Shown here: positions 16,957 to 24,519 of the stretch, in pieces
Numbering within the stretch: position 1 is the stretch's first letter
How the letters are laid out: each line of letters opens with the position of its first letter
Assembly (NCBI GenBank): GCA_016180135.1
Contig: JACPBV010000006.1
Location: 1 to 55,414, forward strand
Length of the DNA stretch: 55,414 nt
Direction of reading: 5' to 3'
From: Candidatus Woesearchaeota archaeon
GTDB taxonomy: Archaea; Nanobdellota; Nanobdellia; Woesearchaeales; JACPBV01
Made by a program: the position numbers and the translations under genes
The notes under the pieces: model-generated
What the model was told of the DNA's origin: nothing
Databases searched by the model: none
The model's input: only the letters and a program-made list of their open reading frames with translations

Positions 16957-17232
16957 TTAGACTATTGATTTACATTCTTTTCCATCATGATAACATCCTG
17001 GGACTTTAACGCAATTTGCTTCTGTTAAGCCTGAAACGCAGCCAGTATTTCCTGCCACGATTTTGGTTGAATCCCGGTCTGGTGATCCGACAGCCGTTGA
17101 AAACATCCCAATCTTCCCCGTAAATATCAGCCAGACAACGACTAAGACCACTAAAACGATTAAAGCGATGATAATCACGTTAAGAGGAAGCCCCTGCCCT
17201 TTTGCTGAAGGGAGAAATTTGTTTTCTGCCAT
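16957..17232 (-). CDS. Short pilin-like protein with four-Cys tail, 91 aa
   Basis: AKGQGLPLNVIIIALIVL is the family signature, then WLIFTGKIGMFS. The tail carries four cysteines in a pattern (GCVSGL, NCVKVPGCYHD, CKS) suggesting a small disulfide knot. It is the first gene of the three-gene tandem; TATTTAAATA at 17257-17266 is the likely promoter, 25-35 bases before ATG 17232. Confidence 0.75.
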   Translation of the reverse strand: MAENKFLPSAKGQGLPLNVIIIALIVLVVLVVVWLIFTGKIGMFSTAVGSPDRDSTKIVAGNTGCVSGLTEANCVKVPGCYHDGKECKSIV

Positions 17233-17256
17233 GTTTGTTTCTTTCCGGCCTTTAGG

Positions 17257-17266
17257 TATTTAAATA
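17257..17266 (-). promoter_or_regulatory. TATA box of the pilin-like tandem
   Basis: TATTTAAATA lies 25-35 bases upstream of ATG 17232 on the minus strand, consistent with a short or leaderless 5' end. Confidence 0.55.
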
Positions 17267-17354
17267 TTTGGGTTTCTAGTGGAGGATTGCTGGCTTTCTG
17301 GCTGAAATAGAGGACTGCCTCCACGAAACATTTTCTGACAGCTATCCTCCTTAA

Positions 17355-17635
17355 GAGTTATCCCTGCACTTCGAAGTATTTTTCGATTTTATCAAATTTG
17401 TAGTAACAACAGAGTCGGTAAAGAGTTAGCATTTGCGGCGAATGATTTAAGAAAATTATCAGAAGTTATGGTCCAGGTTTGGGAAGGGGCTGGGGGCTTT
17501 AAGGCGAAGAATTATGATTGCCTTGCAAAGCAAGGTAACTATTTTCTAACCTCCGTTCAAGAGTTCATAAGATATTTGAGAGAGGTTCTTATTCCTAGGG
17601 AGGTGGATTGGGTTGAGGGGAAACTGTTTGTCTAA
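17355..17635 (+). pseudogene. Possible frameshifted gene remnant
   Basis: The plus strand of the 17233-17594 gap reads like protein in two adjoining frames. One frame gives LSLHFEVFFDFIKF before a stop. The other then gives VGKELAFAANDLRKLSEVM and continues through WEGAGGFKAKNYDCL and VQEFIRYLREVLIPREVDW to a stop at 17633. No good start codon is seen and no family is recognised. One frameshift and loss of the start would explain it. It overlaps the 3' end of the convergent gene at 17595. Confidence 0.35.
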
Positions 17636-17912
17636 CGGGGGGGATGGGGGCTGAGGAACCAGGTTGAGGTAAAGATGTCGAACCAGAACTTCCAGACCCC
17701 TTAAACAGATCATTAAATTCATCTTTATAGCCCCCCGTATCCTGAGTGATTTTCCCTTCCTCGCCCTTCACCTTGTCGTTAAAAAACCCTATCTTCCCGG
17801 TGAATATCAGCCAGACGACCACTAACACCACCAGGACAATCAGCGCAAGGATAATAACATTCATCGGCAGTCCCTGGGATTTTTTTGAGTGCCTGAGGGA
17901 AAATTTTTTCAT
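17595..17912 (-). CDS. Short pilin-like protein, 105 aa
   Basis: SKKSQGLPMNVIILALIVL followed by WLIFTGKIGFFND is the family signature. The tail is Gly/Ser then Pro-rich, ending in Q-P-N-P-P-P. ATG 17912 is chosen because it puts the signature at the usual distance from the start; the frame stays open to 18050 through a palindromic stretch that encodes nothing plausible. The start codon lies inside the left arm of the inverted repeat at 17899-18010. It is separated from the three-gene tandem by 362 bases. Confidence 0.7.
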   Translation of the reverse strand: MKKFSLRHSKKSQGLPMNVIILALIVLVVLVVVWLIFTGKIGFFNDKVKGEEGKITQDTGGYKDEFNDLFKGSGSSGSTSLPQPGSSAPIPPVRQTVSPQPNPPP

Positions 17913-18010
17913 GGCGGAGACGGGACAGGGGATGTCCCTTCGGGATGTCCCGTAGGGCATTTTTTTTCCAAAAAAATGACCGTCTCCCGCCATGAAATGA
18001 AAAAATTTTC
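17899..18010. repeat. Long inverted repeat spanning a start codon
   Basis: The left arm at 17899-17923 (GAAAATTTTTTCATGGCGGA, then GACGG) is mirrored by 17980-18010 with one inserted GGG position and a five-base TTCAT duplication. An inner palindrome, GATGTCCCTTCGGGATGTCC-like, sits between. The transcript could fold into a hairpin that hides or presents the ATG at 17912. Confidence 0.65.
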
Positions 18011-18046
18011 CAGAATTGCATTTTTTTAACGAAATCCCCATGAGAG

Positions 18047-18562
18047 TCATGCCAAAGCACCTTCCTGCATCCTTACCGGGCTGAAGAAATTATGGAGGAA
18101 GTAAGGCAGTGAAAATGCGATGACATAAAGCAAGCTCAGCGCAAGAGGAGAGTGTATCTTGCTCGGCAGATGCAGGGTGGCGCTTACAAAATTGGCAAAC
18201 CCCACCATATAGTACATGTTGATGACTGCCAGTGCAGGGATAAACAGCGATGCTTTGATGTATTCTTTCCCGGTGTGCTGGACATCCCTTATCAGCAGAT
18301 TGAAGATGTAGCCGAACAAAACCCCAAGCAGGATGATAGTGAAATACAGCGGGATGTTTTTGAACGCAAGCAGGAAAGGCAGCAGGATGATTGAGATGAT
18401 GAGATTTCCGACGATGGCGACGACGAGCAGGGCCCAGTACAGCAGCGCATCCATATATTTGAACATAGGAGGGGAAGATTTTGCTTTCCGGATGACCTCC
18501 ATCGTCCTCAGCGCGTCCTTTTTGCTGAAGCCCTTCTCGAGCAATGTTTCGTAGTCTATCAT
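18047..18562 (-). CDS. Four-span membrane protein, 171 aa
   Basis: Not recognised. A soluble, charged N-terminus (about 40 residues) precedes four hydrophobic helices (about residues 42-65, 70-92, 103-125 and 140-160). There are few charged residues within the helices and no catalytic motif. It follows the two helical-protein genes at 19549-18589 with a 26-base gap, so it is probably co-transcribed with them. Confidence 0.7.
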   Translation of the reverse strand: MIDYETLLEKGFSKKDALRTMEVIRKAKSSPPMFKYMDALLYWALLVVAIVGNLIISIILLPFLLAFKNIPLYFTIILLGVLFGYIFNLLIRDVQHTGKEYIKASLFIPALAVINMYYMVGFANFVSATLHLPSKIHSPLALSLLYVIAFSLPYFLHNFFSPVRMQEGALA

Positions 18563-18588
18563 GTTGATGATGTTACCCCGGATTAATC

Positions 18589-19044
18589 CTACTGAGTTAT
18601 GAGCTGCTTCACCTGCTTCAAAAATTCAAAAACCTTTTGGTAATACTCTCCGACAACATCAATCGTGATGCGCTCCTCTCCGGCTTCAGTCTTCGCTATC
18701 ATCGTCACATGACGCCGGTATTCCTCTTCGCGGTCAAAAGGGGAGCGGAGCAGCTTCCTCATCTTGTAATACAAAGCGATATGGGCTGCGACATCAAGCT
18801 CAGGAAAGAAATTCTGGCCTTCAAGGGCCTTGATCTTCAGGATAGGCGAAGGGGGTATCTCTTTGACTTTCTTTTTCTTCTTTGCATACAAAAGCAGGGT
18901 TATAAACATAAATTCGAGCGCATTGCTCATCCTTTCGAGGCTGCTCTTGATGACATCAACGGTCCTGGTGTACTTCAGGCTGACGTAGTAAAGATGCTCT
19001 GCCCGCTTCACTTCGTCAAGCGCGCTTTCAAAGGCTTCTTCCAT
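18589..19044 (-). CDS. Helical protein, paralogue of the next gene upstream, 151 aa
   Basis: The sequence is nearly all helix, with a pattern RAEHLYYVSLKYTR, then LERMSNALEFMFITLLLYA, that lines up with ADHMLAVTYPMVKD and DNMFLAMTHSLESLLHYE in the gene at 19028-19549. The two are therefore diverged duplicates, possibly a heterodimer. The fold could be HEPN-like, but no catalytic motif supports that. ATG 19044 overlaps the upstream gene's end by 17 bases; an earlier ATG (19134) would overlap it further. Confidence 0.65.
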   Translation of the reverse strand: MEEAFESALDEVKRAEHLYYVSLKYTRTVDVIKSSLERMSNALEFMFITLLLYAKKKKKVKEIPPSPILKIKALEGQNFFPELDVAAHIALYYKMRKLLRSPFDREEEYRRHVTMIAKTEAGEERITIDVVGEYYQKVFEFLKQVKQLITQ

Positions 19045-19549
19045 GTTTTCCTTTAACCTCCTGATCAAATTTTTCCTGCTGTTTTCTGATGATAAGGCTG
19101 ATCTCGGCAATAAACTTTTTTGCGGCAGCCACATATTCCTTTATCTTTGCTGCTGAGATGGTTGTCTGGGTTTTATAGTTTTCTGAACAGATTGCCAAAA
19201 CATCGTCCTTGACGAACTCAACCTGGCTTCTCTTGTGCTGCGAAGCGATCTCATAAACATCCTGCATGAGCGAAAGATATTTTGGGTCAAGGGAGAACCG
19301 CCCTGCGCATTTCGTCCTGAAGGCATGCATCTTAGAGGCAAAAGTATCCCGGAAAGGAGGCACCCTTTTAAAGCCGCGCTCATAGTGCAGGAGCGATTCC
19401 AAAGAATGGGTCATCGCAAGAAACATATTGTCCAGCACCGAAACCAGGAGCTTCGGGTCTTTGACCATCGGATAAGTGACTGCCAGCATGTGGTCAGCGA
19501 TAGAAAGCCGCTTGGAAGCTTCTGCCTGCAACTGCTCGAATTTCTCCAT
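19028..19549 (-). CDS. Helical protein of unknown function, 173 aa
   Basis: Predominantly alpha-helical, with an N-terminal RLSIADHMLAVTYPM segment and a Lys/Glu-rich coiled-coil-like C-terminus. It is related to the following gene (see 18589-19044). No membrane span or signal is present, so it is probably cytoplasmic. It is the first gene of a likely three-gene operon ending with a four-span membrane protein, which suggests a membrane-associated assembly or regulatory role; that is speculative. Confidence 0.65.
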   Translation of the reverse strand: MEKFEQLQAEASKRLSIADHMLAVTYPMVKDPKLLVSVLDNMFLAMTHSLESLLHYERGFKRVPPFRDTFASKMHAFRTKCAGRFSLDPKYLSLMQDVYEIASQHKRSQVEFVKDDVLAICSENYKTQTTISAAKIKEYVAAAKKFIAEISLIIRKQQEKFDQEVKGKHGRSL

Positions 19550-19745
19550 CTGAGGGGTGTAAATTTTTGAGATTTAAATAATTTTCTTATTGGCAGGGCA
19601 AAAACGCTGTTCTGAGTCTGTTTTCTGGCTTGCGGCAGGGCATTGCATGAGTTCCTGCATAAAGGAATTAAGGGCTATCGTCTAAGGATTAATATTTACA
19701 CCACATAATCCCCTGTGCATCGGATTACGCCGCTGGCTTTCAGTT

Positions 19746-20111
19746 TCAGTTTTTTGCCAAACTTAAGATTGCCGCGGCAATATCTCCCTGTGAAGACTTA
19801 AGCGCAGCTTCTGCATCCTCTCTTGAGGCCCGGGACTGTTCCATGACCGTCAGGATATCCTCTTCGGCAGGAGGCTCTGCAGCTCCGCCATCTTCGCCCG
19901 GCTCCTGCTCCAAAGGAAGCTCTTCAGAATCCCCTGTGATCTGGAATGACTCCTGCCCGCCCATCTTTATCTTGACGACGGAAGGTTCCTTCAGGACAAT
20001 TTTCCTGTCCGATAGTATGATAACAACTTCAGAAGCAGCTATCTCTTCCTGCTGCATGCCAAGCTTCTTCATGGCCTGCTTCATCATCCTTGGGTCAATA
20101 TTCGGAAACAT
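19746..20111 (-). CDS. nac: Nascent polypeptide-associated complex protein (NAC alpha), 121 aa
   Basis: Archaeal NAC binds ribosomes and nascent chains. The NAC domain is visible at residues 8-55 (MKQAMKKLGM, then VVIILSDRKIVLKEPSVVKI and a FQITGDSEE end), followed by an acidic linker and a C-terminal UBA domain (SREDAEAALKSSQGDIAAAI). Length and domain order are typical. It lies 35 bases after secG on the same strand, linking two genes of nascent-protein handling. The downstream gap (19550-19745) shows nothing convincing. Confidence 0.93.
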   Translation of the reverse strand: MFPNIDPRMMKQAMKKLGMQQEEIAASEVVIILSDRKIVLKEPSVVKIKMGGQESFQITGDSEELPLEQEPGEDGGAAEPPAEEDILTVMEQSRASREDAEAALKSSQGDIAAAILSLAKN

Positions 20112-20145
20112 ATTGTTTAATCCTCAGGCTGCCGCGCAAGTCCAT

Positions 20146-20322
20146 TCAGGGCAGGCCAAAAATCCTGTTCCCGTAGGCATAGAGAAAGAACATAATCACC
20201 ATAATTGCGACAGCAAGCATAATGATATGGCCGGGCTTGAACTCAACCTTGCTGTGGTATTCGTCAAAATACCTCACGATCCCGCCCATTCCCGAAGGCA
20301 TTGTAATCCTGTCCTGCGCCAT
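20146..20322 (-). CDS. secG: Preprotein translocase subunit SecG/Sec61-beta, 58 aa
   Basis: The product has the archaeal Sec61-beta pattern: a short polar N-terminus with MPSGMGGIVRYFDEY, then KVEFKPGHI and one C-terminal membrane span (about residues 33-52). It is the small accessory subunit of the SecYE translocon. ATG 20322 lies 22 bases after TATTTAAA (20345-20352). The family A element A3 begins 16 bases further upstream. Confidence 0.9.
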   Translation of the reverse strand: MAQDRITMPSGMGGIVRYFDEYHSKVEFKPGHIIMLAVAIMVIMFFLYAYGNRIFGLP

Positions 20323-20344
20323 GGCTCTTCAGAATATGGGTTTG

Positions 20345-20352
20345 TTTAAATA
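20345..20352 (-). promoter_or_regulatory. TATA box of secG-nac, next to element A3
   Basis: TATTTAAA on the minus strand, 22 bases before ATG 20322. Sixteen bases separate it from the family A terminus at 20369. Confidence 0.65.
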
Positions 20353-20368
20353 GCTTTTGCTCAAAGAG

Positions 20369-20476
20369 GCTCCGTTCAAAATATAGGTTAGCAGCCTAAA
20401 GTAAAAATCATTTGCCTTCTGAATCAAGCTGACAGGGGGGTCTCCCTCACCTCGCCGATGCTGTTGAAATTTTCTT
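20369..20476 (-). repeat. Chimeric element: family A left half joined to family B end (copy A3)
   Basis: GCTCCGTTC at 20369 leads into the 41-base family A block (20374-20414). After the AGCTGACAGGGGGG-like stretch, the sequence switches to CCTCGCCGATGCTGTTGAAA and then TTTTC, which is one end of family B copy B2. The conserved A end faces the secG promoter. No gene lies in 20323-20520. Confidence 0.75.
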
Positions 20477-20520
20477 TAAAAAAAAGATTTACTGCAGCAT
20501 TCCTCGCCCGATTTAGTTGG

Positions 20521-22071
20521 TTAGGGCGAAGTAACTCTTACCCAAAATTTCTGTTGATCAGTCAATCCTGCGTTATCTTTGATGACCATGCAAAATTCAT
20601 GATCGGCCGCAATCCCGCCGTTCTCAGTGTAATAGACAATATCTCCATTAGATTCATAAATTACCTCGCCGTTTGAAGCTTTGTTTGGCTTAAGAGTATC
20701 GTCCGGAGTGTTGCAGTTTTGCCCCTTTAGTTCATAGGCCACATTGATGTCATCTGGATCCCTTCCCGAAAATCGCAAGAAAAAATCTTGGCCTGTAGGA
20801 ACAGTATTGTCCCCTACATGCCCCAGCACAGGCGGCCTGTTTTCAACAGCAAACAGCAGCGACAAAGGCCTTCCGTCAAGCACAGTTAAAGTGTCGGTGA
20901 AGTTGACTACATCGGAGTATCTGTAGAGTTCACTCCTCCTTACACATCCCTCTGGAGGGTCGGGAAAGGGTTTTAAGCAATAATTTGCCAAGGGGTTGGT
21001 GAGAGCATCATCCAGGGGGTCATAAATTCTGGCAGCCTCAAAACCTGGGAGCTTGCACGGCTGGTTAAGCACGCCTGAATCGCTCATGCAGTCATGGGGA
21101 TCATCAGGAGCGATGCCGTTGATGTCTAATGGAGAATCCTTAGTCATATTAAAAAATATGTTATGGGCGTCAGCTTTTGGCAGCTTACCGGAAGGCCCAT
21201 AAAACCCTATTGTGTGAGAAGCCCATTCGTGCAGCTTTTTCAGCCTGATTTTCGGCCGGTAGGAAAAATCCAGGAATCTTGTGAACGGGGGAGAGTTTTT
21301 CAGCGAGAGCAGCAGAGGGTAGCGCAGGGACACAAAAACATCATCATCCCCCATTGCGATAAAGCCATCCACTTCGCCTTCCTGGACGCTCAGCTGGGAC
21401 TGTCCTGAAAACTGCAGGATATTCACGCAGGCTTTTGTCCGGCTGATGATGTAAAGCCTGAGATATTGCTGCAGAGACTCATTCTTTGTGGATAAGGTTT
21501 CGCAGGAATAGGATGCGTTCCTGATCGCATAATAGTTCGGACCATCAAAATTGCACAATGCCGTCAGAGAATAGGGATTAAGGACGTTTGGCTCTTTTCT
21601 GGCAAAAAGAGAATCGTAGGATAGATCGCTGAATGTTTCTGCAGGGCTTGGGTCAAGCGGCCTATTGTCGGGGTAATTTGATTCTATCTCCGGAGTAGTT
21701 TGGTCCGGGTCTGGAGCCCTGATGCCATAGCTGACATTATACGATGCCACAACTACATCCCCATCCTTGATGTCCAGAGGGATGATTTCATCAATATTCT
21801 GAATCCTAAACCCCCCTGTTGCCTGAGTGTCATAAATCTTCCCGCCCTGAAGCCCCGCAAGGATTATTGCATCTTTTGTTGACTGCTCGAGGCATGTCTG
21901 GATAAAGTTCTCCAGAGAAGTCACCCTCAGAAAGTCCCCATAGATCCTGTCTATCTTCTTTTCAAGGACTTTTCCGGAACCCTGCTTGGACACATAGAAG
22001 ACAAACCCAAAGATGAGCATGATGACTATGCCTAAGACGATGAAGATGGTGATTTGGGATTTTTTGGGCAT
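20521..22071 (-). CDS. Pilin-like membrane-anchored surface protein, 516 aa
   Basis: The N-terminus PKKSQITIFIVLGIVIML resembles a class III prepilin signal (Lys-Lys-Ser, then Gln) followed by a helix; proteins starting this way are frequent in DPANN genomes (from general knowledge). The external part has six or more cysteines. Near residues 410-510 there is a beta-rich region (NRPPVLGHVGDNTV, FFLRFSGRDPDD) that looks like a cadherin or PKD-type Ig-like domain. It is a single gene with its own upstream control region (22146-22240). Confidence 0.75.
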   Translation of the reverse strand: MPKKSQITIFIVLGIVIMLIFGFVFYVSKQGSGKVLEKKIDRIYGDFLRVTSLENFIQTCLEQSTKDAIILAGLQGGKIYDTQATGGFRIQNIDEIIPLDIKDGDVVVASYNVSYGIRAPDPDQTTPEIESNYPDNRPLDPSPAETFSDLSYDSLFARKEPNVLNPYSLTALCNFDGPNYYAIRNASYSCETLSTKNESLQQYLRLYIISRTKACVNILQFSGQSQLSVQEGEVDGFIAMGDDDVFVSLRYPLLLSLKNSPPFTRFLDFSYRPKIRLKKLHEWASHTIGFYGPSGKLPKADAHNIFFNMTKDSPLDINGIAPDDPHDCMSDSGVLNQPCKLPGFEAARIYDPLDDALTNPLANYCLKPFPDPPEGCVRRSELYRYSDVVNFTDTLTVLDGRPLSLLFAVENRPPVLGHVGDNTVPTGQDFFLRFSGRDPDDINVAYELKGQNCNTPDDTLKPNKASNGEVIYESNGDIVYYTENGGIAADHEFCMVIKDNAGLTDQQKFWVRVTSP

Positions 22072-22162
22072 CGTGGGATGAGGAAGCGAGGTTTTGCTAA
22101 TATTCCCCTAACAAAGTTGATTGGGGCTATGGGTGCTTTGGATATCCTTATTTATAGATGTT

Positions 22163-22240
22163 TCCATCTTATTGGACAATTTTACTTGTTATTATCCATC
22201 CAATTGGACAATTATGATAGATATCATCCATCCTATTGGA
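22163..22240. promoter_or_regulatory. Three 14-base imperfect palindromes spaced by 32 bases
   Basis: TCCATCTTATTGGA (22163), TCCATCCAATTGGA (22195) and TCCATCCTATTGGA (22227) repeat at an exact 32-base interval, about three helical turns. They lie just upstream of TATAAATAAGG (complement, 22146-22156), the likely promoter of the 20521-22071 gene. Cooperative binding of a regulator on one DNA face is inferred. The rest of the 22072-22464 gap holds only a weak 44-codon plus-strand frame (22303-22437). Confidence 0.65.
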
Positions 22241-22464
22241 TAAATAAGGGGGTTAACCCCCTATGAAATATTCTTTATCAAAAGCCAGCTGGCGGCTTCA
22301 ACATGAAAATGCTGAGGTTTGCATCGTTTCAGGATTTGTTAAAGGAGAATCCAGATCATAAAAGAAAAGAAAACATTGTCTTCATTGTTTTTAGCAAAAG
22401 AGTTCGGGCAGTATTGCTTTCAGGGTTATTGTGGTAACGTGCCCCACTTGCGATTTAAAAAGAC

Positions 22465-24396
22465 TCAATCCTTTTTGCAGACCAGAAGCTGGATGTAAGG
22501 GGCGTTTGTTCCCGAAACGGATCCGGCATTATTGATAATAATGCCAGTTGCTGAAGCAAGAGTATCAAATGTTCCGCTGCCGATGTTGTCTTTTCCGGCT
22601 TGGCCGTGTATGATTCCCTCGTCTGGGTCTTTTCGAGTTGGGGGCTTGTCAATTGTGTGGCTGTGCTTGGGATCAGTTACTCCATGAGTATGTTTTCCAA
22701 CAGGGCGATTTTCGATATTGGTTAAGGTTGTTCCAACTGTTCCTTTAAGCGTCCCGCCCGAAGGCAGCCCTACAATATAACGTCCTCTCCCATCTGTAAA
22801 CTCAGTCCAACCTGAGGGGCAAGTGGATAAATCGAAGAACATGACTGCGCCTGAGGGGATAAAGCCGCTTCCCTCAAAGGAAGTTGCTCTGATTGTCCCA
22901 ACAACATCCAGCTTTGCTCCCGGCGTTGTTGTTCCTATACCCACATCACCGGCCGAAGTAATGACCATCCTTTCGCCCTCTGCACGGTCACTTGTGAAAA
23001 AACGCAAAGTTCCGGAGTCTGCTGAAGGGTTTGCAGCGCTGATAAGATGGGTTTCAAAAGGAGCAGTCGTATCTTTTCTGATTATGAAGGCTCTTGCGCT
23101 CGCCTCGTTAGAGCCGAGGAGAAATTCAATTTTGCCAGAATCTGATGGCTGAGATACTGTAAGCTTTGATAGGGGCGTTGTCGTCCCTATTCCAACCTTT
23201 CCATCCTTATCAATAACTAATCTATAAGCCGACCTCAACTCGTCATAAATTCCAAGACTGCCTTCCAATCCAGATAATATTCCTGCGACAAACTGATAAT
23301 TATGCGCATTAGTCCCTGAGCCGATGATCTTCAGCCCCTGACCCCCATCCCCTATTCTGATCCCGCCGTTGACGTCCAGCTTTGCTGAGGGTGAACTCTC
23401 CCCGACCCCCACATTTCCTGTTCCGGGCTGGAGGATGATATTCCTGTTTTGCCGAGTGCCCAGCTCTATTGCTGTTGAAGTTCCGCCGGGCATCCCAACG
23501 TAGCCTCTCCCTTGGTCAGTATTGTCAAAAAACTCCACATAGGCAGCATGATCGGAATCATCAGTTGAGATGTCCTGAAGCCTTAGATTTGCATCCTGAG
23601 AAGCAGAAATGTGCAAAGGTCGTTGAGGGGCGCCTGTTCCGATCCCGATTTTCCCTAAAAGGTAAAAAAGATTGTTGACAGGAGGTGCGGAGAGCTGCCA
23701 TGTCTGCGCTGCAGCCGGAATCATCTGTTGTATTGTCTGCCCATTAATTTTGATTGAATCTGCTCTCAACTCACCGCCAACATCAAGCGCTGAACCCTCA
23801 GCCGGAGTTTTTCCGATACCGACCGGTTTTGTCAAGATGATACTTTGCGTGTTCGCTGCATCTCCAATCTCAATATTTCCAAAAGCTGCTCGGGTTATCT
23901 TTCCGTCTTCAACAACAAGATTCCCGACCCTAAGCTTGCCGTTCTGGATATCAACTTTTTCAGATGGAGCAGTTGTGCCGATGCCAATCTTCAGGGCAGG
24001 ATTGGAAAGATAAGCATTATTGGATGCGTCTGTTGTAAAAATCCCTAAGCTCCCAAAATCACTTATTGCTGACGAGGCTCCGAGAGTCAATGAGCCTACA
24101 GCCAATGACGTTCCCCTGATTGCGCCGTTGACATCCAGCCTTAATGCGGTAGCAGGAGCCGTTCCTGCAGGAAGTGCTGCTAATCCGCCGTTGACAGACA
24201 GCTGCCCGGCAACATTAAGGTTTGTGTCCACATCAATCTTATTCTTATCGCTGGCTCTTTGTTTGATAGTATCTGTATAAAGCGTCGGATGTGACGGCTC
24301 ACCGGCAGGCAGCGCGGCAAATACAGAAGAGGAGAGCAGGACAGCTAATGTCAAAGCAAGAACACCTATTGCAATCCCCGCGCCTCTTTTCTTCAT
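22465..24396 (-). CDS. Secreted tail-fibre-like surface protein with collar-type C-terminus, 643 aa
   Basis: A basic N-terminus and hydrophobic signal (about residues 4-28, ending SSSVFA) indicate export. The body has repeated fibre units, GxVGIGTxxPxxKLDVxGxI, at roughly 100-residue intervals, as in phage tail fibres and bacterial fibrous adhesins. The last 120 residues have IPSGAVMFFDLSTCPSGW and a His-rich HTHGVTDPKHSH stretch, matching tail-collar/T4 gp12-like receptor-binding tips, where His residues bind metal. ATG 24396 is chosen because the shared TATA box lies 25 bases upstream. It is paralogous to 28818-30203. Confidence 0.8.
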   Translation of the reverse strand: MKKRGAGIAIGVLALTLAVLLSSSVFAALPAGEPSHPTLYTDTIKQRASDKNKIDVDTNLNVAGQLSVNGGLAALPAGTAPATALRLDVNGAIRGTSLAVGSLTLGASSAISDFGSLGIFTTDASNNAYLSNPALKIGIGTTAPSEKVDIQNGKLRVGNLVVEDGKITRAAFGNIEIGDAANTQSIILTKPVGIGKTPAEGSALDVGGELRADSIKINGQTIQQMIPAAAQTWQLSAPPVNNLFYLLGKIGIGTGAPQRPLHISASQDANLRLQDISTDDSDHAAYVEFFDNTDQGRGYVGMPGGTSTAIELGTRQNRNIILQPGTGNVGVGESSPSAKLDVNGGIRIGDGGQGLKIIGSGTNAHNYQFVAGILSGLEGSLGIYDELRSAYRLVIDKDGKVGIGTTTPLSKLTVSQPSDSGKIEFLLGSNEASARAFIIRKDTTAPFETHLISAANPSADSGTLRFFTSDRAEGERMVITSAGDVGIGTTTPGAKLDVVGTIRATSFEGSGFIPSGAVMFFDLSTCPSGWTEFTDGRGRYIVGLPSGGTLKGTVGTTLTNIENRPVGKHTHGVTDPKHSHTIDKPPTRKDPDEGIIHGQAGKDNIGSGTFDTLASATGIIINNAGSVSGTNAPYIQLLVCKKD

Positions 24397-24416
24397 CTTC
24401 TGTTTTCTTACCATAT

Positions 24417-24427
24417 GCACTATATAA
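24417..24427. promoter_or_regulatory. Bidirectional TATA region
   Basis: CACTATATAAATG reads as a TATA box in both directions. On the minus strand it is about 25 bases before ATG 24396; on the plus strand a transcript would start near 24448, upstream of the rhomboid gene. Confidence 0.55.
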
Positions 24428-24519
24428 ATGTTTTTCTTTCAATTTTTTCCTTGGGAGAGAAGATATCCGGAATGGGAAAAAAAGATAAGTATTTATTGAA
24501 CTCATCGCAAAGGAGCCTT

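Noticed and set aside
19680..19780. Basic peptide frame (KLKLKASGVIRCTGDYVV) after nac in another frame
   Set aside because: It looks somewhat protein-like but has no start codon and an upstream stop after about 30 codons; NAC itself ends normally with its UBA domain.
22163..22240. Short regularly spaced repeats as a CRISPR array
   Set aside because: The units are only 14 bases, palindromic, three in number and just upstream of a promoter; no cas genes are present. An operator array fits better.
22303..22437. 44-codon plus-strand frame in the gap between two surface genes
   Set aside because: No ribosome-binding site and no recognisable domain; too short to support alone.
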